Source of the DNA: Collinsella aerofaciens | GTDB taxonomy: Bacteria > Actinomycetota > Coriobacteriia > Coriobacteriales > Coriobacteriaceae | Assembly: GCA_030826265.1 (NCBI GenBank) | Contig: JAPJOH010000001.1 | Span: 1 to 64,000 of the forward strand | Direction: 5' to 3' | Length of the DNA: 64,000 nt | Shown: positions 1 to 9,208 of the stretch, in pieces | Numbering within the stretch: position 1 is the stretch's first letter | How the letters are laid out: each line of letters opens with the position of its first letter | The notes under the pieces: model-generated | The model's input: only the letters and a program-made list of their open reading frames with translations | What the model was told of the DNA's origin: nothing | Databases searched by the model: none | Translations under genes and position numbers: made by a program

Positions 1-180
1 AGCTGCGGGAACGGCCTGTCCGCCTAATGTGTTCGGCTGAGATCGGAAATCAACCCGCGTGTCACAGCGGAGCTGATTCAGTTGAGATTGCCTGAACATT
101 CCGCCCCTCTTTACGCCCTCGGGTATACTCAAAAGCTACTGATTCGATTTGATGCCCAGCAACAGCAGAGGGGATAGTAT
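1..180 (+). promoter_or_regulatory. upstream region of asnB
   Basis: No gene is seen here. A TATACT -10-like hexamer lies at 124-129, about 50 bases before the asnB start, but no convincing -35 sits 17 bases upstream. A ribosome binding site (agagggga) lies shortly before ATG 181. The far-left bases are probably the tail of an upstream intergenic region. Confidence 0.4.
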
Positions 181-2061
181 ATGTGCGGTTTTGTCGGTTT
201 TGTCGGTGGGACGGATAACCAATCCGAGGTGCTCACCAAGATGATGGACCGCATCGTCCATCGCGGTCCCGACATGGGCGGTCAGTTTATCGACGGCCGC
301 GTTGCCCTGGGCTTCCGCCGCCTGTCGATCCTCGACCTGACCGAGGCCGGCGCTCAGCCCATGGCCAATGAGGACGGCAGCGTCGTCATTGTCTTCAACG
401 GCGAGATCTACAACTTCCAAGAACTCCGTTCCGAGCTCGAGGCCAAGGGCTACAAGTTCCACTGCGGCGCCGACACCGAGAGCCTCCTGCACGGCTACGA
501 GGAGTGGGGCGAGGCCGTTCTCGATCGCCTGCGCGGTATGTACGCCTTCGTCATCTGGGACAAAAAGAAGAACAAGCTTTTTGGCGCCCGCGACATCTTT
601 GGCATCAAGCCGCTCTACTACTATCCCATGGCCGATGCGGGCGACGGCGCTCCGGGCGTGCTCTTTGGTTCCGAGATCAAGAGCTTCCTGGACTACCCGC
701 ACTTCCACAAGGCGGTCAACAAAAAGGCTCTGCGTCCGTACATGACGCTGCAGTATTCGGCAACCGAGGAGACCTTCTTCGAGGGTGTCTACAAGCTGCC
801 GCCGGCGCACTACTTTACCGTCGATATCCCGACCGGCAAGATGAACATCGAGCGCTACTGGGATTGCGATTACTCTGCCGTCGAGAAGCCATTCGAAGAG
901 TATGTCGATGAGCTGGACGAGGTCGTGCACGAGAGCGTCGAGGCCCATCGCATCGCCGACGTCAAGGTCGCGTCGTTCCTCTCCGGTGGCGTCGACTCCA
1001 GCTACATTGCCGCTTGCCTCATGCCCGACAAGACCTTCTCGGTGGGCTTTGACTACAAGAACTTCAACGAGACCAACTACGCCAAGGAGCTTTCCGATAA
1101 GCTCGGCGTCGAGAACGTTCGCAAGATGATTACCGCCGACGAGTTCTTCGGTGCGCTCGAGGATATCCAGTATCACATGGACGAGCCGCAGTCCAACTTG
1201 TCTTCCGTGCCGCTGTGGTTCTTGGCCGAGATGGCTCGCAAGGACGTCACCGTCGTGCTTTCGGGCGAAGGTGCCGACGAGCTTTTTGGCGGCTACGCCT
1301 ACTACGAGGACACGGTCCCGGTCCGCAAGTACAAAAAGATGGTGCCGCTGCCCATTCGTCGTGCGCTCGGTAACCTGGCGCTGCATATGCCGTACTTCAA
1401 GGGACATAACTTCCTGGTCAAGGGTGCCGAGATCCCCGAGAAGTCGTTCCTGGGACAGGCTCTGGTATGGCCGGAGCGCGAGGTCGACGGCGTGCTCAAG
1501 CCCGAGTACAACACCGGCGACGGCGCCTTCGAGCTCGCTGCACCCATCTACGCACGCGTGAAGGGTCAGCCCGAACTGGTCAAGAAGCAGTACCTGGACA
1601 TGAACATGTGGCTCCCGGGCGACATTCTGCTCAAGGCCGACAAGATGTGCATGGCGCACTCGCTGGAGCTGCGCGTGCCCTTCCTGGACCGCAAAGTCAT
1701 GGAGTTCGCCGAGCACATTCCCGACCGCTACCGCATCAACGAGAACGGCAACAAACAGGTACTCCGCCACGCTGCCAACAAGTCGCTGCCCGATGAGTGG
1801 GCCACCCGTCCCAAGGTGGGCTTCCCGGTGCCGATTGTCTACTGGCTGCGCGAGCAAAAGTGGTACGACTATGTCAAGGAGTACTTCACCGCGCCGTGGG
1901 CAAGTGAGTTCTTCAATACCGACGAGCTCATGCACCTGCTCGATCTGCACTTTGCGGGCAAGGGCGATTTCCAGCGCAAGATCTATACGCCGCTCGTGTT
2001 CCTAGTGTGGTACAAGCGCTTCTTTATCGACGAGGGCCAGCCTTCTGTTCAGGCTGCCTAG
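181..2061 (+). CDS. asnB: asparagine synthase (glutamine-hydrolysing)
   Basis: Makes asparagine from aspartate, glutamine and ATP in the cytosol. The N-terminal class II glutamine amidotransferase domain begins with the catalytic Cys right after Met (MCGFVGFVGG), which fixes the start. The C-terminal synthetase domain carries the PPi-loop SGGVDSS at about residues 267-273 and an SGEGADELFGGY motif. At 626 aa it has normal AsnB length. It is followed by its own terminator and looks monocistronic. The call rests on full-length family motifs and is secure. Confidence 0.97.
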   Translation: MCGFVGFVGGTDNQSEVLTKMMDRIVHRGPDMGGQFIDGRVALGFRRLSILDLTEAGAQPMANEDGSVVIVFNGEIYNFQELRSELEAKGYKFHCGADTESLLHGYEEWGEAVLDRLRGMYAFVIWDKKKNKLFGARDIFGIKPLYYYPMADAGDGAPGVLFGSEIKSFLDYPHFHKAVNKKALRPYMTLQYSATEETFFEGVYKLPPAHYFTVDIPTGKMNIERYWDCDYSAVEKPFEEYVDELDEVVHESVEAHRIADVKVASFLSGGVDSSYIAACLMPDKTFSVGFDYKNFNETNYAKELSDKLGVENVRKMITADEFFGALEDIQYHMDEPQSNLSSVPLWFLAEMARKDVTVVLSGEGADELFGGYAYYEDTVPVRKYKKMVPLPIRRALGNLALHMPYFKGHNFLVKGAEIPEKSFLGQALVWPEREVDGVLKPEYNTGDGAFELAAPIYARVKGQPELVKKQYLDMNMWLPGDILLKADKMCMAHSLELRVPFLDRKVMEFAEHIPDRYRINENGNKQVLRHAANKSLPDEWATRPKVGFPVPIVYWLREQKWYDYVKEYFTAPWASEFFNTDELMHLLDLHFAGKGDFQRKIYTPLVFLVWYKRFFIDEGQPSVQAA

Positions 2062-2086
2062 TCTCGGCCTACGAATGCCTGCGCGT

Positions 2087-2112
2087 AACGGCTCCTCCGG
2101 GAGCCGTTTTTG
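2087..2112 (+). terminator. terminator after asnB
   Basis: A short GC-rich hairpin (CGGCTCC paired with GGAGCCG, tight loop) is followed by a run of T. It sits 26 bases after the asnB stop. Confidence 0.85.
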
Positions 2113-2173
2113 CGCGAGCACGTTTCAGTTACTATGAAAACCGTCCCTGCCAAATGGCTGAGAAAGGTGAAAG

Positions 2174-3736
2174 ATGCACCATTCGGATTCCGCGACCGTG
2201 ACCACGGTCGATACGCTTGCCAAGCTGCTCGATGTGTGCGGCGAGCTGCGCGCATCAGAGCAGGTTGACGAGCGTGCCGTGACCGGTTGCTCGTTTGATT
2301 CGCGCGCGGTCTCGGCAGGTGACGTGTTCTTCTGTAAAGGTGCTGCCTTTAAGCCCGCGTTTTTGAGCATGGCGCTCGATGCGGGCGCCGTCGCATTTGT
2401 GTGCGAGGAGTCGCTGGTCGAGTCTCTGGAGCCGCTGGCGAAGGAGAGCAGTGCTGCGATGCTGGTTGTTGATAGTGTTCGCACGGCCATGGCCCTGTTG
2501 CCGCCGGAGGTCTACGACCGTCCCGACCACGACGTCAAGATCGTGGGCATCACCGGCACCAAGGGAAAGACCACGGCCGCTTTTATGCTCCAGTCGATTA
2601 TCAAAGCGGCGGGCGAGTCCTGCGGCATGATCGGCTCGGTGAGTACCGACGATGGCATCGAGTGCTATGAGAGCACCAATACTACGCCCGAGGCCCCCGA
2701 GGTCTGGCGCCATATCGCCAACTGCCGCACGTCCGGTCGCCAGTCCATGGTCATGGAGGTCTCGAGCCAGGCGCTCAAGTACCAACGCGTCGAGAATCTG
2801 CCGTTTGACGTGGCGTGCTTCCTCAACATCGGGCGTGACCACATCTCGCCGATCGAACACCCCACGTTTGAGGATTATTTTGAGAGCAAGCTCAGGATCT
2901 TTGACCAGGCAAAGACCGCCGTGGTGAATCTGGGCACCGATGAGGTTGACCGTGTGCTAGAGGCAGCGTCGACGGCCGAGCGCTTGGTGACCGTTGGCGT
3001 CGAGCATCCCGAGGCAAGCCTGTGGGCGAGCGATGTCCGCATGCTCGGCTTTAACATCGAGTTCAACTTGCACGGCATGAGCGCCGACGAGCCCGAGGCG
3101 GGGGAGAAGGTCCTGCTGGGTATCGCGGGCGACTTTAACGTGGAGAACGCGCTGGTCGCTATCGCCGCTGCGCGCGAGATCGGCATCGGTATCGATGCCA
3201 TCAAGAAGGGCCTCTCAAAACTGCGTGTGCCGGGCCGTATGGAGGTCGTGGAGTCGAAGGACGGCCGCGTGATTTGTGTCGTCGACTACGCGCACAACCA
3301 GCTTTCGTTCCGCTCGCTTTTCTCGTCGGTCAAGCGCGCGTTTCCCGCTAGTCCGGTCATTGCGCTGTTTGGCGCCGCCGGCGGCAAGGCTCAGGAGCGC
3401 CGCGAGCAATTGCCGCGCGAGGCCGCACCGTATTCCGACTTGATGATCTTTGCCAACGAGGATCCAGCTCACGAGGACCCGATGAAGGTCTGTCGCGAGC
3501 TTGCCGAGCATGTTCCCGACGATACGCCGAACAAGATCATCCTCGACCGCGAAGCCGCTGTGCATGCGGCGTTCAAGGCGGCGCGCGAGGAGTACGTCAA
3601 CCCCGATGCTCCCACCATTGTCTTGCTGCTGGCAAAGGGTGACGAGGAGCTCATGCACGTGGGCGACGAGTTCGTGCCCATCGAGAGCGACCTTTCGCTG
3701 GCCAATCGCCTGATCGATGTTACCCAGTTTGACTAA
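2174..3736 (+). CDS. murE: UDP-N-acetylmuramoyl-tripeptide synthetase MurE, probably not mDAP-type
   Basis: Adds the third residue of the peptidoglycan stem peptide to UDP-MurNAc-L-Ala-D-Glu using ATP. The Mur ligase N-domain comes first, then the P-loop GTKGKTT at about residues 128-134, the central ATPase domain with a TTPEAPEVW segment, and the C-terminal ligase domain. The usual meso-diaminopimelate specificity motif DNPR is absent; the matching stretch reads NEDPAHEDP, which suggests L-Lys or L-Orn as the added amino acid. A ribosome binding site (gaaaggtgaaag) precedes the ATG. The gene stands apart from a dcw cluster, near murI. Confidence 0.93.
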   Translation: MHHSDSATVTTVDTLAKLLDVCGELRASEQVDERAVTGCSFDSRAVSAGDVFFCKGAAFKPAFLSMALDAGAVAFVCEESLVESLEPLAKESSAAMLVVDSVRTAMALLPPEVYDRPDHDVKIVGITGTKGKTTAAFMLQSIIKAAGESCGMIGSVSTDDGIECYESTNTTPEAPEVWRHIANCRTSGRQSMVMEVSSQALKYQRVENLPFDVACFLNIGRDHISPIEHPTFEDYFESKLRIFDQAKTAVVNLGTDEVDRVLEAASTAERLVTVGVEHPEASLWASDVRMLGFNIEFNLHGMSADEPEAGEKVLLGIAGDFNVENALVAIAAAREIGIGIDAIKKGLSKLRVPGRMEVVESKDGRVICVVDYAHNQLSFRSLFSSVKRAFPASPVIALFGAAGGKAQERREQLPREAAPYSDLMIFANEDPAHEDPMKVCRELAEHVPDDTPNKIILDREAAVHAAFKAAREEYVNPDAPTIVLLLAKGDEELMHVGDEFVPIESDLSLANRLIDVTQFD

Positions 3737-3843
3737 TGAACCATGATGACGGCGGCGCCCTGAGTGCGCTGTCGCCATAAGCGTGTTCCCTCAATCAAAA
3801 CATGCCGTCCAAGTCCAAACCCTTCTACGTAAACGGAGTAATC

Positions 3844-4755
3844 ATGTTCCACAATACCCTGCCGACCGTCGCTGAGCTTTCGGGCGAGATGCGCGAGCGC
3901 TTGGCCAAGGTCAAGTACGTCTTTACCGACCTGGATGCCACGATGCTCGCACCCGGCTCGTGCGTGCTGCGCGACAACGACGGCAACCCCTCGACCAAAC
4001 TCGTTGAGGCCGTCGTGGCGCTCGCTCGCGCTGGCATTCAGGTGGTTCCCACCTCGGGGCGCAACCGTACCATGATCCACGAGGACGCGCGCGTGCTCGG
4101 TCTCAACTCCTACATCGGCGAGATGGGCGGCCTGGTCATGTACGACCTCAAAGCCAACGATTGGGAGTATCTGACCGGCGACATGCCCTACGACCCCTCT
4201 TGCGGCCTCACGCCGCACCAGGTGATCGAGCAGACCGGCGTGTGCGAGAAGATCCTCGCCCGCTGGCCGCACAAGATCGAGTATCACAACGACATGTCGA
4301 CCGGCTACAAGTACCGTGAGGTCACCGTCGGCATGCGCGGCGATGTGCCCGACGATGAGGTTCAGGCCATCCTGGACGAGGCCGGCTGCGGCCTGGTGTG
4401 GGCCTGCAACGGTCACCTGACGCATCTGTCCAAGCCGACGACGCTCGAGCTCGATCGCGTCGAGGACGGTCGCGCATTCAACATCAACCCCGCGGGCCTC
4501 AACAAAGGCGTCGCCATTGCGCGCTTCTGCGAGCACCTAGGGATCGAGCGCGAGGAGACGCTCGCGCTCGGCGATTCCGAGTCCGACTTCTACATGGCCG
4601 ATCACGTGGGCACGTTCTGCCTGGTCGAGAATGGCCTGACGAGCGCCGGCGCGCCCGAGTTCCTGGCTGCTTGCGAGAACGCTTTCGTTACGCGTGGCAA
4701 AATTGTCGACGGTTGGGCGGCGACGGCAGAGCTGCTGGTCGCGGCGCGTTCGTAG
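3844..4755 (+). CDS. HAD-superfamily (Cof-type) hydrolase
   Basis: Probable small-molecule phosphatase of HAD subfamily IIB, about 303 aa. Motif I is FTDLDAT near residue 25 (nucleophile Asp and second Asp), motif II is TSGR, and the C-terminal GDSESD near residue 242 supplies the Mg2+-binding acidic residues. A longer frame opens at 3802, but ATG 3844 has a good ribosome binding site (ggagtaatc) and gives the usual family N-terminus. The substrate cannot be told from sequence. It lies between murE and murI in the same direction, so co-transcription with cell-wall genes is plausible but unproven. Confidence 0.85.
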   Translation: MFHNTLPTVAELSGEMRERLAKVKYVFTDLDATMLAPGSCVLRDNDGNPSTKLVEAVVALARAGIQVVPTSGRNRTMIHEDARVLGLNSYIGEMGGLVMYDLKANDWEYLTGDMPYDPSCGLTPHQVIEQTGVCEKILARWPHKIEYHNDMSTGYKYREVTVGMRGDVPDDEVQAILDEAGCGLVWACNGHLTHLSKPTTLELDRVEDGRAFNINPAGLNKGVAIARFCEHLGIEREETLALGDSESDFYMADHVGTFCLVENGLTSAGAPEFLAACENAFVTRGKIVDGWAATAELLVAARS

Positions 4756-4806
4756 CGCGCCGCCGCCGCACTTGGACATGTCTTTTCGAGAGAGACTGGT
4801 GAGGTA

Positions 4807-5691
4807 ATGTCCGATATCGAGAATTCGGCAGGCGACACGCGCCCGATTGGCGTGTTCGATTCTGGTTTGGGCGGTCTGACGGTTGCGCGCGCCATCGCGA
4901 CGGCGCTGCCGCACGAGTCCGTCTACTACTTTGGCGACACCAAGCGCTGTCCCTACGGCACGCGTACCGAGGATGAGGTGCGCTCGTTTGCGTTGCAGGC
5001 GGGTCGTTGGCTTTCGAAGCACGACGTCAAGATTATGGTCATCGCCTGCAACACGGCGACCGCTGCGGCCTTGCGTCTGGCCCAGCAGGTGCTCGACGTT
5101 CCCGTCATCGGTGTGATCGCGCCGGGTGCCCGTGCAGCAATCAACAGCACCCGCTCGCGTCGCGTGGGCGTGCTCGCCACCAACCTCACCATTCGCTCGG
5201 GCGCCTACACGCGCGCCATTCAGGATCTAGATGCCGGCGTCGATGTATACGGCTGTCCTGCCTCGAGCTTTGTCGAGGTTGTCGAACACGAGCTTGCCTC
5301 GGGTGCACATCTGCAGGAACAGTGGCTTGAGAACGAGGATATCTTCGATACGCCTGCCGTGCGTGCGCTGGTGGGTGCCACGGTTGAGCCGCTGCGCGAC
5401 CACGGTATCGATACCGTGGTGCTCGGCTGTACGCATTTCCCGCTGTTGGTGGGACCTATCCGCCATGCGCTGGGGCCTGGGGTGCGCGTCGTGAGCTCCG
5501 CCGAGGAGACCACGCGCGAGCTGACCGATATCCTCACGCGCCGCGAGCAGCTGGCGGGCGACGCCGCCGAGCCGCAGCATCGTTTTGCCACGACGGCCGA
5601 TAACATTGCCGAGTTTGCGGTGGCGGGTAGCTTTATCTTTGGCCAGCCGCTCAAGAGCATTGAGCATATCGATATCGACGAACTGAAATAG
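4807..5691 (+). CDS. murI: glutamate racemase
   Basis: Converts L- to D-glutamate for peptidoglycan. Both catalytic cysteines are visible: ACNTATA near residue 80 and GCTHFPLL near residue 207. The N-terminal IGVFDSGLGGLTV signature is intact. At 294 aa it is of normal length apart from about ten extra N-terminal residues. It starts with ATG after a gaggta-type site, 51 bases behind the HAD gene. The next gene, rph, follows 55 bases later; murI-rph-rdgB is a common order in Gram-positive bacteria, which supports an operon. Confidence 0.96.
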   Translation: MSDIENSAGDTRPIGVFDSGLGGLTVARAIATALPHESVYYFGDTKRCPYGTRTEDEVRSFALQAGRWLSKHDVKIMVIACNTATAAALRLAQQVLDVPVIGVIAPGARAAINSTRSRRVGVLATNLTIRSGAYTRAIQDLDAGVDVYGCPASSFVEVVEHELASGAHLQEQWLENEDIFDTPAVRALVGATVEPLRDHGIDTVVLGCTHFPLLVGPIRHALGPGVRVVSSAEETTRELTDILTRREQLAGDAAEPQHRFATTADNIAEFAVAGSFIFGQPLKSIEHIDIDELK

Positions 5692-5746
5692 ATACAAGGT
5701 CACCGACCAAAGGCTCACTTTCACCTTTTGCCGAAAGGATATTTCT

Positions 5747-6472
5747 ATGGAGTATATGCAGGTCAACCGCGCCAACGGCCGTGCCGCCAATGAGCTGCGC
5801 CCCGTCAAGCTCACTCGTGGCGTCATGAAGCACGCCCACGGCTCGTGTTTGGCCGAGTTCGGTGACACGCGCGTGCTGTGCGCCGCCACTATCGAGGAGG
5901 GCGTGCCGGGCTGGCGAAAGGGAGCTAAGGCCGGCTGGGTGACCGCGGAATACGCCATGCTGCCGGCGTCGACCGGCAAGCGCTGCAAGCGCGAGCACGC
6001 CAACCGCAAGGGCCGCTCCATGGAGATCGAGCGCCTCATCGGTCGCAGCCTGCGTACCGTCGTCAACATGAAGGCACTCGGCGAGTACACCGTTACCGTC
6101 GACTGCGACGTGATTCAGGCCGATGGCGGCACGCGTACAGCGAGCATCACCGGCGCCTGGGTGGCGCTGCACGACGCCCTCGCCATGTGGGTCGAGGCGG
6201 GCAAGATCGAGCGCATCCCGCTTATCGGCCAGGTGGCTGCCATCTCCATGGGCGTTGTCGACGGCAATACGCTGCTTGACCTCGATTATTCCGAGGACAG
6301 CCATGCCGAGGTCGACATGAACCTCGTCGCCACCGAAACCGGTGAGATGATCGAGCTCCAGGGCACCGGCGAGCAGGCGCCCTTCGACCGCAAACGCCTC
6401 AACGCCCTGCTCGACCTGGGCGACAAGGGTATCGCCGAGCTCATCGAGCTTCAGCGCCAAGCCATCGCCTAA
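5747..6472 (+). CDS. rph: ribonuclease PH
   Basis: A phosphorolytic 3'-5' exoribonuclease that trims tRNA precursors, working as a hexamer in the cytosol. The 241-aa sequence begins with the conserved R.NGR-type region, continues with HAHGSCLAEFGDTRVLC, and has the RSLR and DCDVIQADGGTRTASI motifs typical of the RNase PH fold. The start has an aaaggata ribosome binding site. The stop codon is followed at once by a GGGACAGG-type palindrome (6471-6512), which probably ends or stabilises the mRNA although rdgB lies downstream in the same direction. Confidence 0.96.
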   Translation: MEYMQVNRANGRAANELRPVKLTRGVMKHAHGSCLAEFGDTRVLCAATIEEGVPGWRKGAKAGWVTAEYAMLPASTGKRCKREHANRKGRSMEIERLIGRSLRTVVNMKALGEYTVTVDCDVIQADGGTRTASITGAWVALHDALAMWVEAGKIERIPLIGQVAAISMGVVDGNTLLDLDYSEDSHAEVDMNLVATETGEMIELQGTGEQAPFDRKRLNALLDLGDKGIAELIELQRQAIA

Positions 6473-6512
6473 CCTGCCAAAAAGGGACAGGTTTATTTTG
6501 GTAGGTTTTATC
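6471..6512 (+). repeat. intergenic palindrome with GGGACAGG core (copy A)
   Basis: Arms of the type AACCTGCCAAAA and TTTTGGTAGGTT enclose GGGACAGG. The element begins within the rph stop codon. It is nearly the reverse complement of copy F at 57845-57887. Confidence 0.7.
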
Positions 6513-6617
6513 TGGGAAAACGTCGAAGTATAAGACTGCCGTTGATTGAGAGGGGAGAGAGGCCGAGGTCCTCGTCGTCCTCAACACGGCATTGCTATAG
6601 AGACAAGGAGGCCAGTC

Positions 6618-7259
6618 ATGGCACTTGAGAAGATTGACATCGACACCCTCGACCCGGCGGCGACCATCGTCGTGGCAACGGGCAACGCCCATAAGCTCAC
6701 CGAGATCGAGGCCATTTTGGGCAAGGTCATGCCCGAGGTGCGCTTTGTGGCGCTCGGCCAGCTGGGTGATTTTGAGGATCCCGAGGAAAACGGCACGACG
6801 TTTTTGGAGAACGCCATCATCAAGGCCCAAGCCGCGGTTGAGGAGACGGGCCTTATGGCCATTGCCGACGATTCGGGCTTGGTCGTCGACGCGCTGGACG
6901 GTGAGCCCGGTGTGTATAGCGCGCGCTATGCGGGCGTGCACGGAGACGATGCCGCCAACAACGCCAAGCTGCTCGTAAATCTGGAGGGCGTGGCCGACGA
7001 GGACCGCACTGCGCGCTTTATGAGCGTCGTCGCGCTCATCGACACGGACGGTTTGGTCACCTATGGCGAGGGCGCCTGCGAGGGCGTTATCGCGCACGAG
7101 GGCCGCGGCGATCACGGCTTTGGCTACGACCCGCTGTTCCTGCCGGTCGACACGCCGGGCAAGACCATGGCCGAGCTGACGGCTGACGAGAAGAACGCCA
7201 TCAGCCATCGTTTCCACGCGCTCGAGCATCTGTCCGCCAAGCTGACGGGCGAGGAGTAG
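6618..7259 (+). CDS. rdgB: XTP/dITP diphosphatase (non-canonical purine NTP pyrophosphatase)
   Basis: Removes deaminated purine nucleotides (ITP, dITP, XTP) from the pool. Family motifs are TGNAHKLTEIE near the N-terminus, then DDSGLVVDALDG and GFGYDPLF. An open frame begins at 6546, but ATG 6618 has a full aaggagg site and starts shortly before the conserved N-terminus, giving 213 aa. The stop is 3 bases before the GTG of dtd, so the two are surely co-translated. Placement after rph matches the usual rph-rdgB pairing. Confidence 0.95.
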   Translation: MALEKIDIDTLDPAATIVVATGNAHKLTEIEAILGKVMPEVRFVALGQLGDFEDPEENGTTFLENAIIKAQAAVEETGLMAIADDSGLVVDALDGEPGVYSARYAGVHGDDAANNAKLLVNLEGVADEDRTARFMSVVALIDTDGLVTYGEGACEGVIAHEGRGDHGFGYDPLFLPVDTPGKTMAELTADEKNAISHRFHALEHLSAKLTGEE

Positions 7260-7262
7260 ACC

Positions 7263-7709
7263 GTGCGTGCGGTGGTGCAGCGCGTGCTCAACGCCGGCGT
7301 GACGGTCGACGGCGAGTGCGTGGGCCGCATTGGACGCGGCTACCTGGTGCTGCTGGGTGTGGGCCATGGCGATACGCGTGCCGAGGCCGACAAGCTGTGG
7401 GGCAAGCTCCGCGGGCTGCGTATCAACGAGGACGAGAACGGCAAGACCAACTTGGCGCTTGCCGATGTCGACGGCGAGGTGCTCGTGGTGTCGCAGTTCA
7501 CGCTGTTCGCCGACTGCCGCCACGGTCGCCGCCCATCGTTTACGGATGCCGGTGCCCCCGATGTCGCCAACGAGCTCTACGAGTACTTCCTGACGCTCGT
7601 TCGTCAAGATGTCGAACACGTGGCGCACGGCATTTTTGGCGCCGATATGAAAGTCGATCTTGTCAACGACGGTCCGTTCACCATCGTCTTGGACACCGAT
7701 AGTCTGTAA
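7263..7709 (+). CDS. dtd: D-aminoacyl-tRNA deacylase
   Basis: Hydrolyses D-amino acids (and Gly mischarged on tRNA-Ala) from tRNA. It starts with GTG, reading MRAVVQRV as in the family. The catalytic SQFTLFADC segment (near residue 78) with the following GRRPSF and the C-terminal NDGPFT motif are intact. At 148 aa it has the family's usual length. It sits 3 bases after rdgB and is the last gene of the murI-rph-rdgB-dtd series; a new promoter follows it. Confidence 0.95.
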   Translation: MRAVVQRVLNAGVTVDGECVGRIGRGYLVLLGVGHGDTRAEADKLWGKLRGLRINEDENGKTNLALADVDGEVLVVSQFTLFADCRHGRRPSFTDAGAPDVANELYEYFLTLVRQDVEHVAHGIFGADMKVDLVNDGPFTIVLDTDSL

Positions 7710-7742
7710 GTAGTCAATTTGGGACCGGGCTTTTTTAGCTAC

Positions 7743-7772
7743 TTGCGTATGGCCACAACAGGGTGCTATAGT
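7743..7772 (+). promoter_or_regulatory. promoter of veg
   Basis: TTGCGT at 7743-7748 and TATAGT at 7767-7772 are 18 bases apart, giving a sigma70-type promoter. A small hairpin with GGGG/CCCC arms and a T run (about 7793-7811) lies between it and veg and could attenuate. Confidence 0.7.
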
Positions 7773-7839
7773 ATTAGAGTTTTGTCTATCTTAGGGGTAT
7801 TATCCCCTTTTTGAATTGCACCTTCTGGAGGCCCTGTTC

Positions 7840-8136
7840 ATGGAAGAGATGGAAGTCAATCACGTCGACGACATCCACGAGAAGCTGACCGATATGGTGG
7901 GCGATCGCGTCAAGGTTAAGGCCAACATGGGCCGTACCCGCGTCGTCGAGCGCATGGGCACCATCAAGAGCGTCCACCCGGCCGTCTTCATTGTCGAGGT
8001 TGACGAGCGTCGCGGCCGCAAGTCGCGTCAGTCCTACCAGTATATCGATGTGCTCACCGGTCAGGTCGAGCTGTTCGACCCCGAGAGCGGCGAGCACATC
8101 TTTACCCCGCTCGGCAATCAGCTCGAGGAGCATTAA
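7840..8136 (+). CDS. veg: Veg family protein
   Basis: A small protein (98 aa) of the Veg family, named for a vegetative gene of Bacillus subtilis and linked there to biofilm control; its biochemical role is not settled. The sequence has the conserved GDRVKVKANMGRTRVVERMGT-type SH3-like barrel. The frame opens upstream with TTG, but ATG 7840 after a ctggagg site is the better start. The gene has its own promoter and is followed after 2 bases by ispE, as often seen in Gram-positive genomes. Confidence 0.85.
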   Translation: MEEMEVNHVDDIHEKLTDMVGDRVKVKANMGRTRVVERMGTIKSVHPAVFIVEVDERRGRKSRQSYQYIDVLTGQVELFDPESGEHIFTPLGNQLEEH

Positions 8137-8138
8137 CG

Positions 8139-9035
8139 GTGACCGATCGGTCCCTGACTCTTTCCGCGCCGGCAAAGATTAACCTCTACCTGGGGGTTCA
8201 TACCGAGCGCGATGACCGCGGCTATCACAGGGTCGATTCCCTGATGGCGGCCGTCGGTCTTTCCGATACCGTGACGGTCACGCCGGCGCAGGCGCTGACC
8301 GTCCAGACGGTTCCGGCATCAGATTTTCCCATGCAAAAGAATACAGCGTATCGGGCTGCGGTTGCTATGGCCGAGCATTATGGTCGCGAGGCAAACATCT
8401 GCGTGACGATTGAGAAGCGCATTCCATTGTGCGCCGGCTTGGGCGGCCCCTCGACGGATGCGGCCGCGGTCATTGTCGCCTTGGCGGAGCTCTGGGGCAT
8501 TGATCGCACCGACCCCGCGCTCGATGACATTGCGCGGGGCATTGGTGCCGACGTCCCGTTCTTTTTGCACGCGAGCCCTGCGTTTTACGTAGGTGGGGGA
8601 GACGTGCTGGCAACTGAATACTCCGCGCTGCCCGCGACGCCCGTTGTGCTGGTTAAGCCGCGGGAGGCGAGCGTTTCGACAATTGAAGCCTATCGACGTT
8701 TTGACGAGGCCCCGGTGCCTGCGGACAAGCCCGGCGCGATAGCTTCTGCCTTGCGTGCTGGTGATGCCGAGACGGCATATGCGCTCATCCATAACAACCT
8801 GGGTGTCATTTCCGCACAGATGGAGCCGCAGATTCAAACGGTCCTCGACTGGCTGCGTAAACAGGACGGAACCGTTGCTGTAGATGTGTGCGGATCGGGT
8901 GCCTGTTCGTTTGCCATTTGCGACACCGCCGCCACGGCCGAAAGGCTTGCGGACGCTGCCCAGCAAAAAGGCTGGTGGGCCTGCGCGACGGAGCTCATTC
9001 CCAACACGGTTCGCGTCGAAGTGCCAAAGAAGTAA
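8139..9035 (+). CDS. ispE: 4-diphosphocytidyl-2-C-methyl-D-erythritol kinase
   Basis: Phosphorylates CDP-ME in the MEP pathway of isoprenoid synthesis. This is a GHMP kinase: SAPAKINLYLGV lies at the N-terminus and the ATP-binding glycine-rich loop reads GLGGPSTDAAA near residues 100-110. It starts with GTG just after the veg stop (2-base gap), so translation is probably coupled. ispD and ispF are elsewhere in the window (28934-30146), so the pathway is split between two operons. At 298 aa it is a normal length. Confidence 0.94.
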   Translation: MTDRSLTLSAPAKINLYLGVHTERDDRGYHRVDSLMAAVGLSDTVTVTPAQALTVQTVPASDFPMQKNTAYRAAVAMAEHYGREANICVTIEKRIPLCAGLGGPSTDAAAVIVALAELWGIDRTDPALDDIARGIGADVPFFLHASPAFYVGGGDVLATEYSALPATPVVLVKPREASVSTIEAYRRFDEAPVPADKPGAIASALRAGDAETAYALIHNNLGVISAQMEPQIQTVLDWLRKQDGTVAVDVCGSGACSFAICDTAATAERLADAAQQKGWWACATELIPNTVRVEVPKK

Positions 9036-9084
9036 AAATTTCTCTAGCACACGACGGAAATCTTTGTTACTATAGTCGAGCTAA

Positions 9085-9161
9085 CGGGTTGTGGCTCAGT
9101 TTGGTAGAGCACTGCGTTCGGGACGCAGGGGTCGCTGGTTCAAATCCAGTCAACCCGACCA
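9085..9161 (+). tRNA. tRNA-Pro (CGG)
   Basis: A cloverleaf can be drawn with acceptor CGGGTTG/CAACCCG, anticodon stem CTGCG/CGCAG, loop TTCGGGA (anticodon CGG) and T-arm loop TTCAAAT. CCA is encoded. A TACTATAGT -10-like sequence lies just upstream and a strong terminator follows. Confidence 0.95.
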
Positions 9162-9170
9162 GAGCATGAG

Positions 9171-9200
9171 GAGGGACCGCTTCTTGCGGTCCCTTTTTTT
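9171..9200 (+). terminator. terminator of tRNA-Pro
   Basis: GGGACCGC pairs with GCGGTCCC around TTCTT, followed by seven or more T. Confidence 0.92.
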
Positions 9201-9208
9201 AGCTATTG

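Noticed and set aside
136..1950. Long minus-strand frame opposite asnB
   Set aside because: Antisense shadow caused by GC-rich third positions; low-complexity Leu/Val/Gly/His composition, no ribosome site, and asnB is certain.
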